In this document: piece by piece, positions 1 through 9,113 of the stretch | Numbering within the stretch: the stretch's first letter is position 1 | Layout: each line of letters opens with the position of its first letter | From: Ectopseudomonas toyotomiensis | GTDB lineage: Bacteria > Pseudomonadota > Gammaproteobacteria > Pseudomonadales > Pseudomonadaceae | Direction of reading: 5' to 3' | Length of the DNA stretch: 64,000 nucleotides | Assembly (NCBI RefSeq): GCF_900115695.1 | Contig: NZ_FOXK01000009.1 | Location: forward strand, 232,246 to 296,245 | Position numbers and translations under genes: made by a program | Notes under the pieces: model-generated | The model's input: the letters and a program-made list of their open reading frames with translations, nothing else | Told to the model about the DNA's origin: nothing | Database searches by the model: none

Positions 1-21
1 CTTTTGGCAGTGTGGTCTTGC

Positions 22-834
22 TCAACGCTGGCACTTGGGACAGTAGACACTCGCGCGCTGTCCCAACTTCACCTCACGCAACGTAGTGCCGCAGACCTTG
101 CAGAACTCGCCGCCGCGACCATAGGCGAACAGTTCCTGCTGGAAGTAGCCGGGCTGGCCATCCCCGCCGACGAAGTCGCGCAAGGTGGTGCCGCCACGCT
201 CGATGGCATGAGCGAGGATGCGTTTGATCTCCTCGGCCAGGCGCAGGTAGCGCGCCCGCGAGATCGAACCGGCCTCACGGCGCGGATCGATACCGGCGGC
301 GAACAGCGCTTCGGTGGCGTAGATATTGCCCACGCCGACGACCACGGCGTTATCCATGATGAAGGGTTTGACCGCCATGCTGCGCCCGCGCGACATCTGG
401 AACAGGCGCTCACCCTCGAACAATCCGCCCAACGGCTCAGGGCCGAGCTTGCTGAGCAGTTCGTGGCGCAGCGGGTCTTCGCTCCATAGCAGCGCGCCGA
501 AACGCCGAGGATCGGTGTAACGCAGGGCCAGGCCCGATTCCAGCTCGATATCCACATGCTCATGCTTGGCTGCGGCCAGGCCACACTCGACCAGACGCAG
601 GCTGCCAGACATACCCAGATGACTGATCAGACTGCCGACTTCGGCCTTGATCAGCAGGTACTTGGCGCGGCGCTCGACGCACTCGATTCGCTGGCCGGAC
701 AGGCGCACGTCCAGGTCTTCTGGGATGGGCCAGCGCAGACGGCGCTCACGCACGATCACGCGGCTGACGCGCTGACCTTCAAGATAGGGGGCAATACCAC
801 GGCGGGTAGTTTCGACTTCGGGTAATTCAGGCAT
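22..834 (-). CDS. mutM: Formamidopyrimidine-DNA glycosylase (Fpg/MutM)
   Basis: A bifunctional base-excision repair enzyme that removes 8-oxoguanine and other oxidised purines and nicks the abasic site. The 270-residue protein has the usual family length. It begins MPELPEVETT, where Pro2 is the N-terminal nucleophile and Glu3 the catalytic acid, and has the conserved lysine near residue 58 (RRAKYLL). The last 25 residues form the zinc finger (FCKVCG ... YCPKCQR). The start is fixed because Pro must follow Met. It is transcribed leftward, downstream of the HDOD gene and separated from it by about 110 bases. Confidence 0.97.
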   Translation of the reverse strand: MPELPEVETTRRGIAPYLEGQRVSRVIVRERRLRWPIPEDLDVRLSGQRIECVERRAKYLLIKAEVGSLISHLGMSGSLRLVECGLAAAKHEHVDIELESGLALRYTDPRRFGALLWSEDPLRHELLSKLGPEPLGGLFEGERLFQMSRGRSMAVKPFIMDNAVVVGVGNIYATEALFAAGIDPRREAGSISRARYLRLAEEIKRILAHAIERGGTTLRDFVGGDGQPGYFQQELFAYGRGGEFCKVCGTTLREVKLGQRASVYCPKCQR

Positions 835-945
835 GGCAATACGACAGGAAAACGGCGGTGCGCCACCTTAGCAGGAGCTACGCAACAAGCGGTAGGGTAA
901 GCCGCCTGCCCGCTCAGTTGCACGGCGGCGCATCCCCACGAAGAC

Positions 946-1812
946 TCAAAGCACCGCTAGATCGCGGATGCTTTCGCGCAGGTTCTCGAAGTCATACTCC
1001 GACAACCCCAGATACTCGAGAATCGGCTGCGCGATGTGCTGCCACTCCATGTCGATGGCCTGCCCGCCCTGCACGCGATGCGTCTCGCAGATATGCTCGG
1101 CCATCTTGAGAATGCCCAGCAGCGTCTTCAACTGAGCGTCACGCCCCGAGTCATCGCTGAAGATCGACAAGGCGTTGTGGTGGTTGGCGATGACCTCGCA
1201 GAGGTGCTCCGGCAGGCGCCAGGAGCGCGCGGTGAAATAGCCGACCACGGCATGATTGGTGGTCAGCAGACGGTTCTCGGTATCGACCACGCGGCGCTCG
1301 TCACTGGCACTGGCATAGGCTTCCTCCAGCACCTGCATGTAGTTGGGAAAGCGCTTGAGCATCAGCGGAATGCCGCAGTCGTGGAACAGCCCAAGGCTGT
1401 AGGCTTCGTCGGGCGAGTGATAACCGAGGCGCTTGGCCAGGGTCAGGCAGGTCATCGCCACGTCCTGGGCACTGTCCCAGAAGCGGTTGAGCACCAGAAT
1501 CGCTTCGTCGGTCAGTTCGCCTTTGATCGACTGCGCATTGATCAGGTTGATCACGGTGTTGCAGCCCATCAGATTGACCGCCTGCTGGATCGAAGCAATG
1601 CGGTTGACCAGGCCGAAGTGTGGCGAGTTGACGATCTTCAGCAGCGCGCCGGACAGCCCCGGGTCCTGACTGATCAGCTTGGCGATGCTGCGCAGATCGG
1701 GGTTGGGCATGATCTGTTCCATCTGCAGATCGACCATGATCTGTGGTTGCGGCGGTACGCTGATCCCCTGCAGGACTTGCTGGATCTGTTCGGCGGTAAG
1801 TTCGTAGGTCAT
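946..1812 (-). CDS. HDOD domain-containing protein
   Basis: A 288-residue cytoplasmic protein made almost entirely of an HDOD domain, an HD-superfamily relative usually found in bacterial signalling proteins. Visible pieces are PQIMVDLQMEQIMPNP near the N-terminus, SQDPGLSGALLKIVNS (about residues 45-60), LGLFHDCGIPLMLKRFPNY and a HHNALS segment. A longer frame upstream to 2061 exists, but its extra N-terminus looks non-coding, so the start at MTYELTAEQ was chosen. The start lies back to back with rlmI (about 140 bases between starts). The precise signalling role cannot be read from the sequence. Confidence 0.9.
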   Translation of the reverse strand: MTYELTAEQIQQVLQGISVPPQPQIMVDLQMEQIMPNPDLRSIAKLISQDPGLSGALLKIVNSPHFGLVNRIASIQQAVNLMGCNTVINLINAQSIKGELTDEAILVLNRFWDSAQDVAMTCLTLAKRLGYHSPDEAYSLGLFHDCGIPLMLKRFPNYMQVLEEAYASASDERRVVDTENRLLTTNHAVVGYFTARSWRLPEHLCEVIANHHNALSIFSDDSGRDAQLKTLLGILKMAEHICETHRVQGGQAIDMEWQHIAQPILEYLGLSEYDFENLRESIRDLAVL

Positions 1813-1914
1813 GAAAGAGGGATCGTGCAGGGTGAGAAGTAGCGCACAGTCTAGCCAAAGCACAGGCCAGCCCGCAGTCGACTTTTGTAACCGCCGGCCC
1901 CGCGTGCAAACCGC

Positions 1915-1920
1915 TATAAT
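1915..1920 (+). promoter_or_regulatory. Possible -10 element upstream of rlmI
   Basis: A perfect TATAAT lies 31 bases before the rlmI ATG, in the short divergent region shared with the HDOD gene. No convincing -35 at 16-18 bases could be matched, so this is only a candidate. Confidence 0.35.
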
Positions 1921-1950
1921 CCCGCTCTTTTCCCCGCGGAGCCCGAACTC

Positions 1951-3150
1951 ATGTCTTCCCTGCCCAGTCTGCGCCTGAAAGCCAACGCCGACCGACGCCT
2001 GCGCGCCGGCCACCTGTGGGTGTACAGCAACGAGATCGATGTCGCCGCCACCCCGCTGCATGGTTTTGCCGCCGGTGACCAGGCTGTTCTCGAAGCCGCC
2101 GGCGGCAAGCCGCTGGGCATCGTCGCCATGAGTCCGAACAACCTGATCTGCGCGCGCCTGCTGTCACGCGACGTCAAGCACGTGCTGGACAAATCCCTGC
2201 TGGTGCACCGCCTCAACGTCTGCCTGTCGTTGCGCGAACGCCTGTTCGACAAGTCCTGCTACCGCCTGGTGTATGGCGACTCCGATCTGCTGCCGGGGCT
2301 GGTGGTCGACCGCTTCTTCGACATTCTGGTGGTGCAGCTGGCTTCGGCCACCATGGAGGCGCACAAGGACGACGTGCTCGCCGCGCTGATCCAGGTGTGC
2401 AAGCCCAGCGGCATCCTGTTCAAGAACGACTCCAGCGCGCGCGACGCCGAAGGCCTCGAGCGCTATGTGGCGACCGCCTACGGCGAGGTGCCGGAGTGGG
2501 TAGCACTGGAAGAGAACGGGGTGAAATTCGAAGCCCCGGTGATCGAGGGGCAGAAGACCGGCTGGTTCTACGACCACCGCATGAACCGCGCACGCCTGGC
2601 GCCCTACGTCAAAGGCAAACGCGTGCTCGACCTGTTCAGCTACATCGGCGGCTGGGGTGTGCAGGCTGCAGCGTTCGGCGCCAGCGAAGTGTTTTGCGTG
2701 GACGCCTCCGGCTTCGCCCTCGACGGCGTGGAGCGCAACGCCACGCTCAACGGTTTCGCCGAAAAGGTCACCTGCGTGGAAGGTGACGTGTTCGCCGCCC
2801 TGCGCGAACTGAAGTCCGCCGAAGAGCGCTTTGACGTGGTGATCGCCGACCCACCCGCCTTCATCAAGCGCAAGAAGGACATCAAGAACGGCGAAGCGGC
2901 CTACCGACGCCTTAACGAAACCGCCATGCGCCTGCTGAACAAGGACGGCATCCTGGTCAGCGCCAGCTGCTCCATGCACCTGGAAGAGGACAACCTGCAG
3001 AACATTCTGCTGACCAGCGCCCGCCATCTGGATCGCAACATTCAACTACTCGAGCGCGGCGCCCAGGGCCCGGATCACCCGGTGCACCCGGCGATCAACG
3101 AGACCCGCTACATCAAAAGCCTGACCATGCGTCTGCTGCCCAACAGTTGA
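1951..3150 (+). CDS. rlmI: 23S rRNA (cytosine-5) methyltransferase RlmI-like
   Basis: A 399-residue SAM-dependent RNA methyltransferase of the RlmI (YccW) family, which makes m5C1962 in 23S rRNA. It starts MSSLPSLRLKANADRRLRAG, matching the N-terminal PUA domain that reads WVYSNEID. The Rossmann methyltransferase domain follows: GWFYDHRMNR, VLDLFSYIGGWGVQAA (SAM-binding motif I) and VIADPPAFIKRKKD (catalytic DPP region). A GGAG lies about 12 bases before the ATG. It stands alone on the plus strand with a hairpin terminator after it. Family assignment is firm; the exact modified base is inferred from the family. Confidence 0.92.
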   Translation: MSSLPSLRLKANADRRLRAGHLWVYSNEIDVAATPLHGFAAGDQAVLEAAGGKPLGIVAMSPNNLICARLLSRDVKHVLDKSLLVHRLNVCLSLRERLFDKSCYRLVYGDSDLLPGLVVDRFFDILVVQLASATMEAHKDDVLAALIQVCKPSGILFKNDSSARDAEGLERYVATAYGEVPEWVALEENGVKFEAPVIEGQKTGWFYDHRMNRARLAPYVKGKRVLDLFSYIGGWGVQAAAFGASEVFCVDASGFALDGVERNATLNGFAEKVTCVEGDVFAALRELKSAEERFDVVIADPPAFIKRKKDIKNGEAAYRRLNETAMRLLNKDGILVSASCSMHLEEDNLQNILLTSARHLDRNIQLLERGAQGPDHPVHPAINETRYIKSLTMRLLPNS

Positions 3151-3157
3151 GCAACCT

Positions 3158-3190
3158 GCACCTGCCGAGTGCGTTTCGGCAGGTGCCTCT
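3158..3190 (+). terminator. Rho-independent terminator after rlmI
   Basis: An 11-bp perfect stem (GCACCTGCCGA with TCGGCAGGTGC) and a 7-base loop are followed by CTCTTT, 7 bases after the rlmI stop codon. About 230 bases of non-coding DNA then precede the ABC transporter operon and presumably hold its promoter, though no clear hexamers were seen. Confidence 0.8.
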
Positions 3191-3419
3191 TTCCCCCTCT
3201 CGCTGTTACCTCCCCCCACACCCGCCTCGCATCTCGCCCAGCATCGACTAGGCTTCAACCTGCATAGCTGAGCGCTATCAGCCGACCACCGGTTAACTGG
3301 CTTGCTTATTGCTTTTGGCTATCAACATAACGAACGCTCCCCACGAAGGGGGCGAATCGACTCAGAAGTTGGAGCCTTGGCCACGAGCTGACTCCATATT
3401 GCCGATAGCGGGGAGGACT

Positions 3420-4538
3420 ATGACTGCGCAAGCTGGGAACGACGCGTTCCTGCGATTCACCAACGTCAAGAAGACCTACGATCACAAGACCCTGGTGGTC
3501 AAGGACTTCAACCTCAACGTGGCCAAGGGCGAATTCATCACCCTGCTCGGCCCCTCAGGCTCAGGCAAGACCACCTGCCTGATGATGCTCGCCGGCTTCG
3601 AGGACGTGACCAGCGGCGAGATCCTGATCAACGGCCGCAACGTCACCAGCATCGCCCCCTACGCTCGCAACATCGGCATGGTCTTCCAGCAGTACGCGCT
3701 GTTCCCGCACATGACCATCCGCGAGAACCTGGCCTACCCACTGAAAATCCGCAAATTGCCCAAGGACGAGATTCGCGCCAAGGTCGAGGAGTATCTCGCC
3801 CTGGTCGAACTGCAGGCCTTCGGCGGCCGTTACCCCGCCCAGCTTTCCGGCGGCCAGCGCCAGCGCGTGGCCCTGGCCCGCGCGCTGATCTTCGCCCCGG
3901 ACATCGTGCTGATGGACGAGCCGCTCGGCGCACTGGACAAGAAACTGCGCGAGCAGATGCAGTTCGAGATCAAGCGCCTGCATGAGCAGCTCGGCTTCAC
4001 CGTGATCTACGTGACCCACGACCAGACTGAAGCGCTGACCATGAGCGACCGCATCGCCGTGTTCAACAACGGCGTGGTGCAGCAATGCGCCGCGCCGCAC
4101 GTGCTCTACGAACGCCCAGCCAACATGTTCGTCGCCGACTTCATCGGCGAGAGCAACAAGCTGCCCGGCGTGATCGAGGCGGTCGAGGCTGATCGCGTCC
4201 AGGTGCGCCTCGACGATGGCGGCCTGGTCAGCACGCTGAAAGCCAATTGCACCGAAGTCGGCCAGGCCACCACGGTGTCGGTACGCCCGGAAAAGCTCAA
4301 CTTCACCGACCGCCTTGGCGACGCCGGCAACCAGGTCAAGGCCCGCTTCGTCACCCGCCACTACGTCGGAGAATACATTCGCTACCACTTCGAAACCGCC
4401 AGCGGCAGCGAGCTGGTGGTGAAGAATCTGAACGACAGTTCAGCCCCGCAACTCAGCGCTCAGGAAGAGATCGCCCTCGCCTGGCTGCCGGAAGACAGCC
4501 AGGCCCTGGACCGATCAGAAGTGCCGAAGACGCTCTGA
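3420..4538 (+). CDS. ABC transporter ATP-binding protein, PotA-like (polyamine-type uptake)
   Basis: The energising ATPase of a spermidine/putrescine-type importer, 372 residues. It shows Walker A GPSGSGKTT (about residues 44-52), Q-loop MVFQQYALFPHM, signature LSGGQRQRVALARAL, Walker B DIVLMDEPLGALD and H-loop YVTHDQTEAL. A TOBE-type regulatory domain at the C-terminus (SVRPEKLNF) is typical of PotA/FbpC subunits. The start at 3420 follows GGGGAGG closely; the frame extends upstream to 3309 but that stretch is not family-like. It is first in a four-gene operon with the binding protein and two permeases. Substrate is inferred from the binding protein. Confidence 0.92.
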   Translation: MTAQAGNDAFLRFTNVKKTYDHKTLVVKDFNLNVAKGEFITLLGPSGSGKTTCLMMLAGFEDVTSGEILINGRNVTSIAPYARNIGMVFQQYALFPHMTIRENLAYPLKIRKLPKDEIRAKVEEYLALVELQAFGGRYPAQLSGGQRQRVALARALIFAPDIVLMDEPLGALDKKLREQMQFEIKRLHEQLGFTVIYVTHDQTEALTMSDRIAVFNNGVVQQCAAPHVLYERPANMFVADFIGESNKLPGVIEAVEADRVQVRLDDGGLVSTLKANCTEVGQATTVSVRPEKLNFTDRLGDAGNQVKARFVTRHYVGEYIRYHFETASGSELVVKNLNDSSAPQLSAQEEIALAWLPEDSQALDRSEVPKTL

Positions 4539-4572
4539 CCCCACAACTAGTAGAAGCAAATGGAGCACAGCA

Positions 4573-5646
4573 ATGGCTAGATCACTGACTACCAGCTTTT
4601 CCACCTTCGCCCTGGTGGCGGCATTGGGACTCACAGCGGGCAACGCCACAGCCCAGGACAGCCTCACCGTGGTGTCCTGGGGCGGCGCCTATGGCGCGGC
4701 GCAGAAAAAACACGTCATCGACCCCTACCAGGCAGAGTCCGGCGTCAAGGTATTGTTCGAGGATTACTCGGGCGGCGTCGCCGAGATCAAGGCCCAGGTC
4801 GAATCTGGCAACATTCAGTGGGACGTGGTCGACTTCGAAGTGATCGACCTCGAGCGCGCCTGCTCCGAAGGCCTGCTGGAAACCCTCGACCACAGCGTGC
4901 TGCCGGCCGGCATCGACGGCACCCCGGCCGCCCAGGACTTTATCCCCGAAGCCCTGGCCAGCGAGTGCGCGGTGGGCAATATCGTCTGGTCGGTAGTATT
5001 CGCCTACAACCAGAACACCATCGGCGGTACCAAGGCTGCCAGCATTGGCGACTTTTTCGACACCGCCAAGATCCCTGGCAAGCGCGCCATGCGCAAACGC
5101 CCACAGGTGAACATGGAATGGGCACTGATGGCCGACGGCGTCGCGCCTGAGGAAGTCTACGAAGTACTGGCCACCCCGGAAGGCCAGCAACGCGCCTTCG
5201 ACAAGCTGGCCAGCATCAAGAAGGACATCGTCTGGTTCGACTCCTGGTCGCAGGCGCCACAACTGCTCAATGACGGCGGCGCGGTGCTGGTGCAATCGGC
5301 CAACGGCCGCTTCTACGACGCCATCGTGCAGGAGAAGAAACCCTTCGAAATCGTCTGGGATGGCCACGTCTACGACCTCGACGCCTGGGCCATCGTCAAG
5401 GGCACCAAGAAGAAGGACCTGGCCATGGAGTTCATCAAGTACGCCACCGGCTCCAAGCCCCTGGCCGGCATGCCGGACGTGGCCTACGGCCCGACCCGCA
5501 AGTCGTCCATGCCGCTGGCTGACCAGAGCGCGACGCCGCACCTGCCGACCGCTCACCTGGACAAAGGCATCCAGGCCGGCTCCGAGTTCTGGGCTGACTA
5601 TGGCGAGTCGCTGGGCGAGAAATTCAACGAGTGGCTGTTGAAGTAA
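4573..5646 (+). CDS. Polyamine-type ABC transporter substrate-binding protein (PotD/PotF-like)
   Basis: A 357-residue periplasmic solute-binding protein. A signal peptide spans residues 1-27 (hydrophobic core FALVAALGLTAG, cleavage near ATAQD). The mature start LTVVSWGGAYGAAQ is characteristic of the PotD-related class that binds polyamines, amino acids or opines. It sits 34 bases after the ATPase gene, with a GGAG before the ATG. A strong hairpin after the gene fits the usual arrangement in which the binding protein mRNA is stabilised and made in excess of the membrane subunits. The actual ligand cannot be read from the sequence. Confidence 0.9.
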   Translation: MARSLTTSFSTFALVAALGLTAGNATAQDSLTVVSWGGAYGAAQKKHVIDPYQAESGVKVLFEDYSGGVAEIKAQVESGNIQWDVVDFEVIDLERACSEGLLETLDHSVLPAGIDGTPAAQDFIPEALASECAVGNIVWSVVFAYNQNTIGGTKAASIGDFFDTAKIPGKRAMRKRPQVNMEWALMADGVAPEEVYEVLATPEGQQRAFDKLASIKKDIVWFDSWSQAPQLLNDGGAVLVQSANGRFYDAIVQEKKPFEIVWDGHVYDLDAWAIVKGTKKKDLAMEFIKYATGSKPLAGMPDVAYGPTRKSSMPLADQSATPHLPTAHLDKGIQAGSEFWADYGESLGEKFNEWLLK

Positions 5647-5658
5647 ACGCCATCAGCT

Positions 5659-5684
5659 CCCCTCTCCCACTTGTGGGAGAGGGG
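5659..5684 (+). terminator. Intra-operon hairpin after the binding-protein gene
   Basis: A perfect 12-bp stem (CCCCTCTCCCAC paired with GTGGGAGAGGGG) with a two-base core loop lies 12 bases after the stop codon. No run of T follows. It is more likely an attenuator or 3-prime stabiliser than a full terminator, because the two permease genes lie downstream on the same strand. Confidence 0.55.
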
Positions 5685-5730
5685 TTGGGGGAGAGGGTAT
5701 CGGCCTCACCAGATCCCCTTGATTGCGCTC

Positions 5731-5798
5731 GGCGGGTTACGCCGCGCCCATCACTCGCATCGCCTATCTGGCCAGGCGTCATGCGCGGCTAACCCGCC
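5731..5798. repeat. Imperfect long inverted repeat between transporter genes
   Basis: The left arm GGCGGGTTACGCCGCGC (5731-5747) pairs with the right arm GCGCGGCTAACCCGCC (5783-5798), with one bulged base. The arms are separated by about 35 bases. It resembles the interspersed inverted repeats common between Pseudomonas genes. It lies inside the operon and just before the permease start. Confidence 0.6.
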
Positions 5799-5821
5799 TT
5801 ACAACGGATCGGAGTCATACC

Positions 5822-7057
5822 TTGTCATCCCTGACCACCAGCGAAGCCGGCCAAGCCGCCAGCGCCCGTCGCAAGAAACGCCTCGCCGCCTTTCTCTTCG
5901 TGGTGCCGCTGCTGCTGTTCATCATCGTCACCTTCGTCGCCCCGATTGGCAGCATGCTGTGGCGCAGCGTGTATCACCCGACCGTGGCCGAGCTGATTCC
6001 GCAAACCCTGGCCGAGCTCGAACGCTGGGAAGATCACAAACAACTGCCGGACGAAAAGACCCTGCAGGTATTCGTCAGCGAACTGCACGCGCTCAACGAG
6101 CAGCGCCTGTCCGGCAAGCTGTCCGAAGAGTTCAACCGCGCCTATACCGGCATGTCCAGTGTGGTCAAAGCCACCGCGCGGCGCATCGGCCGGATGGATG
6201 CCGAAGCGCTGTCCTCCGAGGGGGTCGAAGCCCTGCTCGCCAGCCATCGCAACTGGAGCAAGCCCGAGCTGTGGTACGCCATCGAGCGCGCCGGCAAGGT
6301 CTACACCTACGACTACTACCTGACGGCCCTGGACCTGGAGATGCACCCCGACGATGGCATCCAGGTGCGCCAGGACACGCAGATCTACCTGCAGCTGTAT
6401 TCCAAGACCCTGAACATGGCGCTGGTCATCACCCTGCTCTGCGCCCTGCTCGGCTACCCGCTGGCCTACTACCTCGCCGGCCTGCCATCGAACCGCGCCA
6501 ACCTGCTGCTGGTGCTGGTGCTGCTGCCGTTCTGGACCTCGCTGCTGGTGCGCACCACCTCATGGATCGCGCTGCTGCAGACCAATGGCGTGATCAATTC
6601 CACGCTCATGGGCATCGGCCTGATCAGTCAGCCCTTCGAGATGCTCTACACCTCGTTCGCCACCGTGGTGGCGATGACCCACATCCTGCTGCCGTTCATG
6701 ATTCTGCCGCTGTACAGCGTGATGCGCGGCATCGACCCCAGCTACATGCGTGCAGCACTCAGCCTCGGCGACAAACCGATCCCGGCGTTCGCCCGTATCT
6801 ACTTCCCGATGACGTTGCCCGGGCTCAGCGCCGGGGCGCTGCTGGTGTTCATCATCTCCGTGGGCTACTACATCACCCCGGCACTGGTCGGAGGTACCGA
6901 CGGACAGATGATCAGCAACATCATCGCCTTCCACATGCAGCGCTCGAACAACTGGGAGCTGGCCGCCGCGCTGGGCTCGCTGCTGCTCGGGCTGATCCTG
7001 TTGCTGTACTGGGTGTACGACCGCTTCGTCGGCGCCAGCAACATCAAGTTGGGATGA
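5822..7057 (+). CDS. ABC transporter permease, PotB-like, with large periplasmic insert
   Basis: An inner-membrane permease of 411 residues if translation starts at the TTG at 5822, preceded by GGAG at good spacing. Upstream in-frame codons to 5723 fall in an inverted repeat and are rejected. TM1 spans about residues 21-43. About 150 mainly charged residues follow (about 45-192) before TM2 (LNMALVITLLCALLGYPLAYY). The coupling (EAA) loop is YMRAALSLGDKPIPAFARIY. Usual PotB proteins are near 280-300 residues, so the insert between TM1 and TM2 is an obvious extra domain, probably periplasmic. It is followed 7 bases later by the second permease. Confidence 0.88.
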   Translation: MSSLTTSEAGQAASARRKKRLAAFLFVVPLLLFIIVTFVAPIGSMLWRSVYHPTVAELIPQTLAELERWEDHKQLPDEKTLQVFVSELHALNEQRLSGKLSEEFNRAYTGMSSVVKATARRIGRMDAEALSSEGVEALLASHRNWSKPELWYAIERAGKVYTYDYYLTALDLEMHPDDGIQVRQDTQIYLQLYSKTLNMALVITLLCALLGYPLAYYLAGLPSNRANLLLVLVLLPFWTSLLVRTTSWIALLQTNGVINSTLMGIGLISQPFEMLYTSFATVVAMTHILLPFMILPLYSVMRGIDPSYMRAALSLGDKPIPAFARIYFPMTLPGLSAGALLVFIISVGYYITPALVGGTDGQMISNIIAFHMQRSNNWELAAALGSLLLGLILLLYWVYDRFVGASNIKLG

Positions 7058-7064
7058 CGAGACA

Positions 7065-7919
7065 ATGAAGATCCCTGCCTACTACGGTTTCTGGCACCAT
7101 CTCGGCAACTGGCTGCTCAAGGTCAGCTCCTGGCTGGTGCTGCTGTTCCTGATCCTGCCGATCCTGGTGATCGTACCGCTGTCGTTCAACGCCGAGCCCT
7201 TCTTCAGCTTCACCGAGGGCATGCTCACGCTGGACCCCGAGGCCTACTCGCTGCGCTGGTACCGGGAGATCTTCAACGATCCGAAGTGGATACTGGCGAT
7301 CAAGAACAGCTTCTTCATCGGCATCCTCTCCACCATTCTGGCCACGATTCTGGGCACCTGCGCAGCCGTAGGCCTGGCGCGCGACGAGATGCCGCTTCGC
7401 CGCTTCATCACCGCCCTGCTGCTATCACCGATGATCGTGCCGCTGATCATCACCGCCGCTGGCATGTTCTTCTTCTACTCCAACCTCGGCCTGGCCGGCG
7501 GCTATCTGGGTGTGATCCTGGCCCACGCGGCGCTCGGTACGCCCTTCGTCATCATCACCGTCACCGCCACGCTCACCGGCTTCGACTACAGCCTGGCACG
7601 CGCAGCGCTGAATCTCGGCGCCACGCCAGTACGCGTATTCTTCGACGTGATCATGCCGCTGATCCGCCCCGGGGTGATTTCCGGCGCGCTGTTCGCCTTC
7701 ATCACCTCCTTCGATGAGGTGGTGGTCATCCTGTTCATGGCTGGCCCACAGCAACGCACCATTCCGCGGCAGATGTTCTCGGGCCTGCGCGAGCAGATCA
7801 ACCCGAGCATCCTGGCCATCGCCACCCTGCTGATTCTGGTGTCCATCGCTTTGCTGGTAACCATCGAACTGCTGCGCCGCCGCGCCGAGCGGATGCGAGG
7901 GATCGAGATACCGGACTGA
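7065..7919 (+). CDS. ABC transporter permease, PotC-like
   Basis: The second inner-membrane subunit of the importer, 284 residues with about six membrane spans. N-terminal span VSSWLVLLFLILPILVIVPL; coupling loop region LARAALNLGATPVRVFFDV; conserved SFDEVVVILFMAGPQ, typical of PotC. It starts 7 bases after the first permease, so translation is probably coupled. It ends the operon; the next gene is an AraC-family regulator 122 bases on, which may or may not control it. Confidence 0.92.
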   Translation: MKIPAYYGFWHHLGNWLLKVSSWLVLLFLILPILVIVPLSFNAEPFFSFTEGMLTLDPEAYSLRWYREIFNDPKWILAIKNSFFIGILSTILATILGTCAAVGLARDEMPLRRFITALLLSPMIVPLIITAAGMFFFYSNLGLAGGYLGVILAHAALGTPFVIITVTATLTGFDYSLARAALNLGATPVRVFFDVIMPLIRPGVISGALFAFITSFDEVVVILFMAGPQQRTIPRQMFSGLREQINPSILAIATLLILVSIALLVTIELLRRRAERMRGIEIPD

Positions 7920-8041
7920 TACCCGCCCCGAAGGGCGAACATGACGCAGAACACTTCCCCTGTTCGTCCGAAGCCCATCACCTTTATTATCGGCGGCCTG
8001 CCCTGCCTATCCACCAGCTTCGAGCACGACACGCCCTGACC

Positions 8042-8989
8042 ATGGATGCAACCCGAGACGTACATGAGCAGCGCCTGGTGGAGCAGGAGCATGCTCTGCT
8101 GTTCGAACGCCCGCATGCGGGGTCGCGCAAACCCTACGAACGGGACAAGCCACCGCCCCATGTGCTGGAAGACCGGCGCATCCTGCGCGCCATTCGCTAC
8201 ATTGAAGCCCACTTGGACCGGCCGCTCTCGCTTGATCGTCTGGCGGCTCGCGCCAGCCTGAGCACCTTCCACTTTCAGCGCCATTTCCGCGAGGTAATGG
8301 GCGAAAGCCCAAGCGAATACATTCGTCGCACCCGCCTCGACCGCGCGGCGATTCACCTGTTGATCTACCCGGAGTCGGTGCTTTCCATCGCGCTGTCCGT
8401 TGGCTACTCCAGTCATGAGGCCTTCATCCGTGCCTTCCATCGCCAGTTCGCCCTGACGCCCACCCAGTACCGTCAGTTCGCGCGCCAGGCCAGCATCCCC
8501 GCCACAGCTGAGGAACATCGTCGGGCAAGCGAAGTACAGATCACTCACCTTCCCGATCTGGCGCTGCTGAGCATGCGTTTCTACGGCAGCTATGCACGAG
8601 TTGCGGAGCACTGGCGACACTTTGCCGAAGAACTGCAACGTATCGGCTATCCATTGGATAACGCCAGGGCCATCGGAGCCATCACCGACAACCCGGAGAT
8701 CACCCCCAACGACCTGGTGCGCTACGACTGCGCTGTGGTCGATCTCGGACTCCCCATCGGTGACGCCCCACTGAGCCGAATGAGGCTGCCAGCCGGACGT
8801 TACGCCTGCCTTCAACACCGAGCACCCTACAACCAGGTATTCGCGGCCTATCGCACCCTCGCCGTGGCCTGGCCGGAAAGCTCCGGTGAGCGTTTTGTCC
8901 CCCAGGGCGGCTATGAACTCTATCGCCAGCCCCCCTGGTCAGGTGATGCCACGCAATGTCTGGATATCGCCCTCGGCCTGGAGAGCTGA
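8042..8989 (+). CDS. AraC-family regulator with C-terminal GyrI-like ligand domain
   Basis: A 315-residue transcription regulator. Unlike classical AraC proteins the DNA-binding domain is N-terminal. Two helix-turn-helix motifs cover about residues 45-140 (RPLSLDRLAARASLSTFHFQ; VLSIALSVGYSSHEAFIRAF). A GyrI/SOUL-like small-molecule-binding domain follows from about residue 170 to the end (FYGSYARVAEHW ... GRYACLQHRAPYNQ ... YELYRQPPW). This is the Rob/SoxS-GyrI architecture used for sensing drugs or lipophilic ligands. No clear Shine-Dalgarno sequence was seen before the ATG, so the start is somewhat uncertain. Confidence 0.88.
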   Translation: MDATRDVHEQRLVEQEHALLFERPHAGSRKPYERDKPPPHVLEDRRILRAIRYIEAHLDRPLSLDRLAARASLSTFHFQRHFREVMGESPSEYIRRTRLDRAAIHLLIYPESVLSIALSVGYSSHEAFIRAFHRQFALTPTQYRQFARQASIPATAEEHRRASEVQITHLPDLALLSMRFYGSYARVAEHWRHFAEELQRIGYPLDNARAIGAITDNPEITPNDLVRYDCAVVDLGLPIGDAPLSRMRLPAGRYACLQHRAPYNQVFAAYRTLAVAWPESSGERFVPQGGYELYRQPPWSGDATQCLDIALGLES

Positions 8990-9113
8990 GGCAAACACCG
9001 CAAGTTCTATCAAGCTACATCCAGGTCACACGACCTAGGCTTCCTCTTTGTCTTCGGCCTGATGCAGATCACTCAGGCCTGGGCAGCCGTCTCCCAGAAG
9101 GAAGCTGATCGCC

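Noticed and set aside
5671..7068. A 465-codon plus-strand frame overlapping the PotB-like permease
   Set aside because: Out of frame with the permease; Arg/Pro/Gln-rich with no membrane spans, whereas the permease frame has clear spans and motifs.
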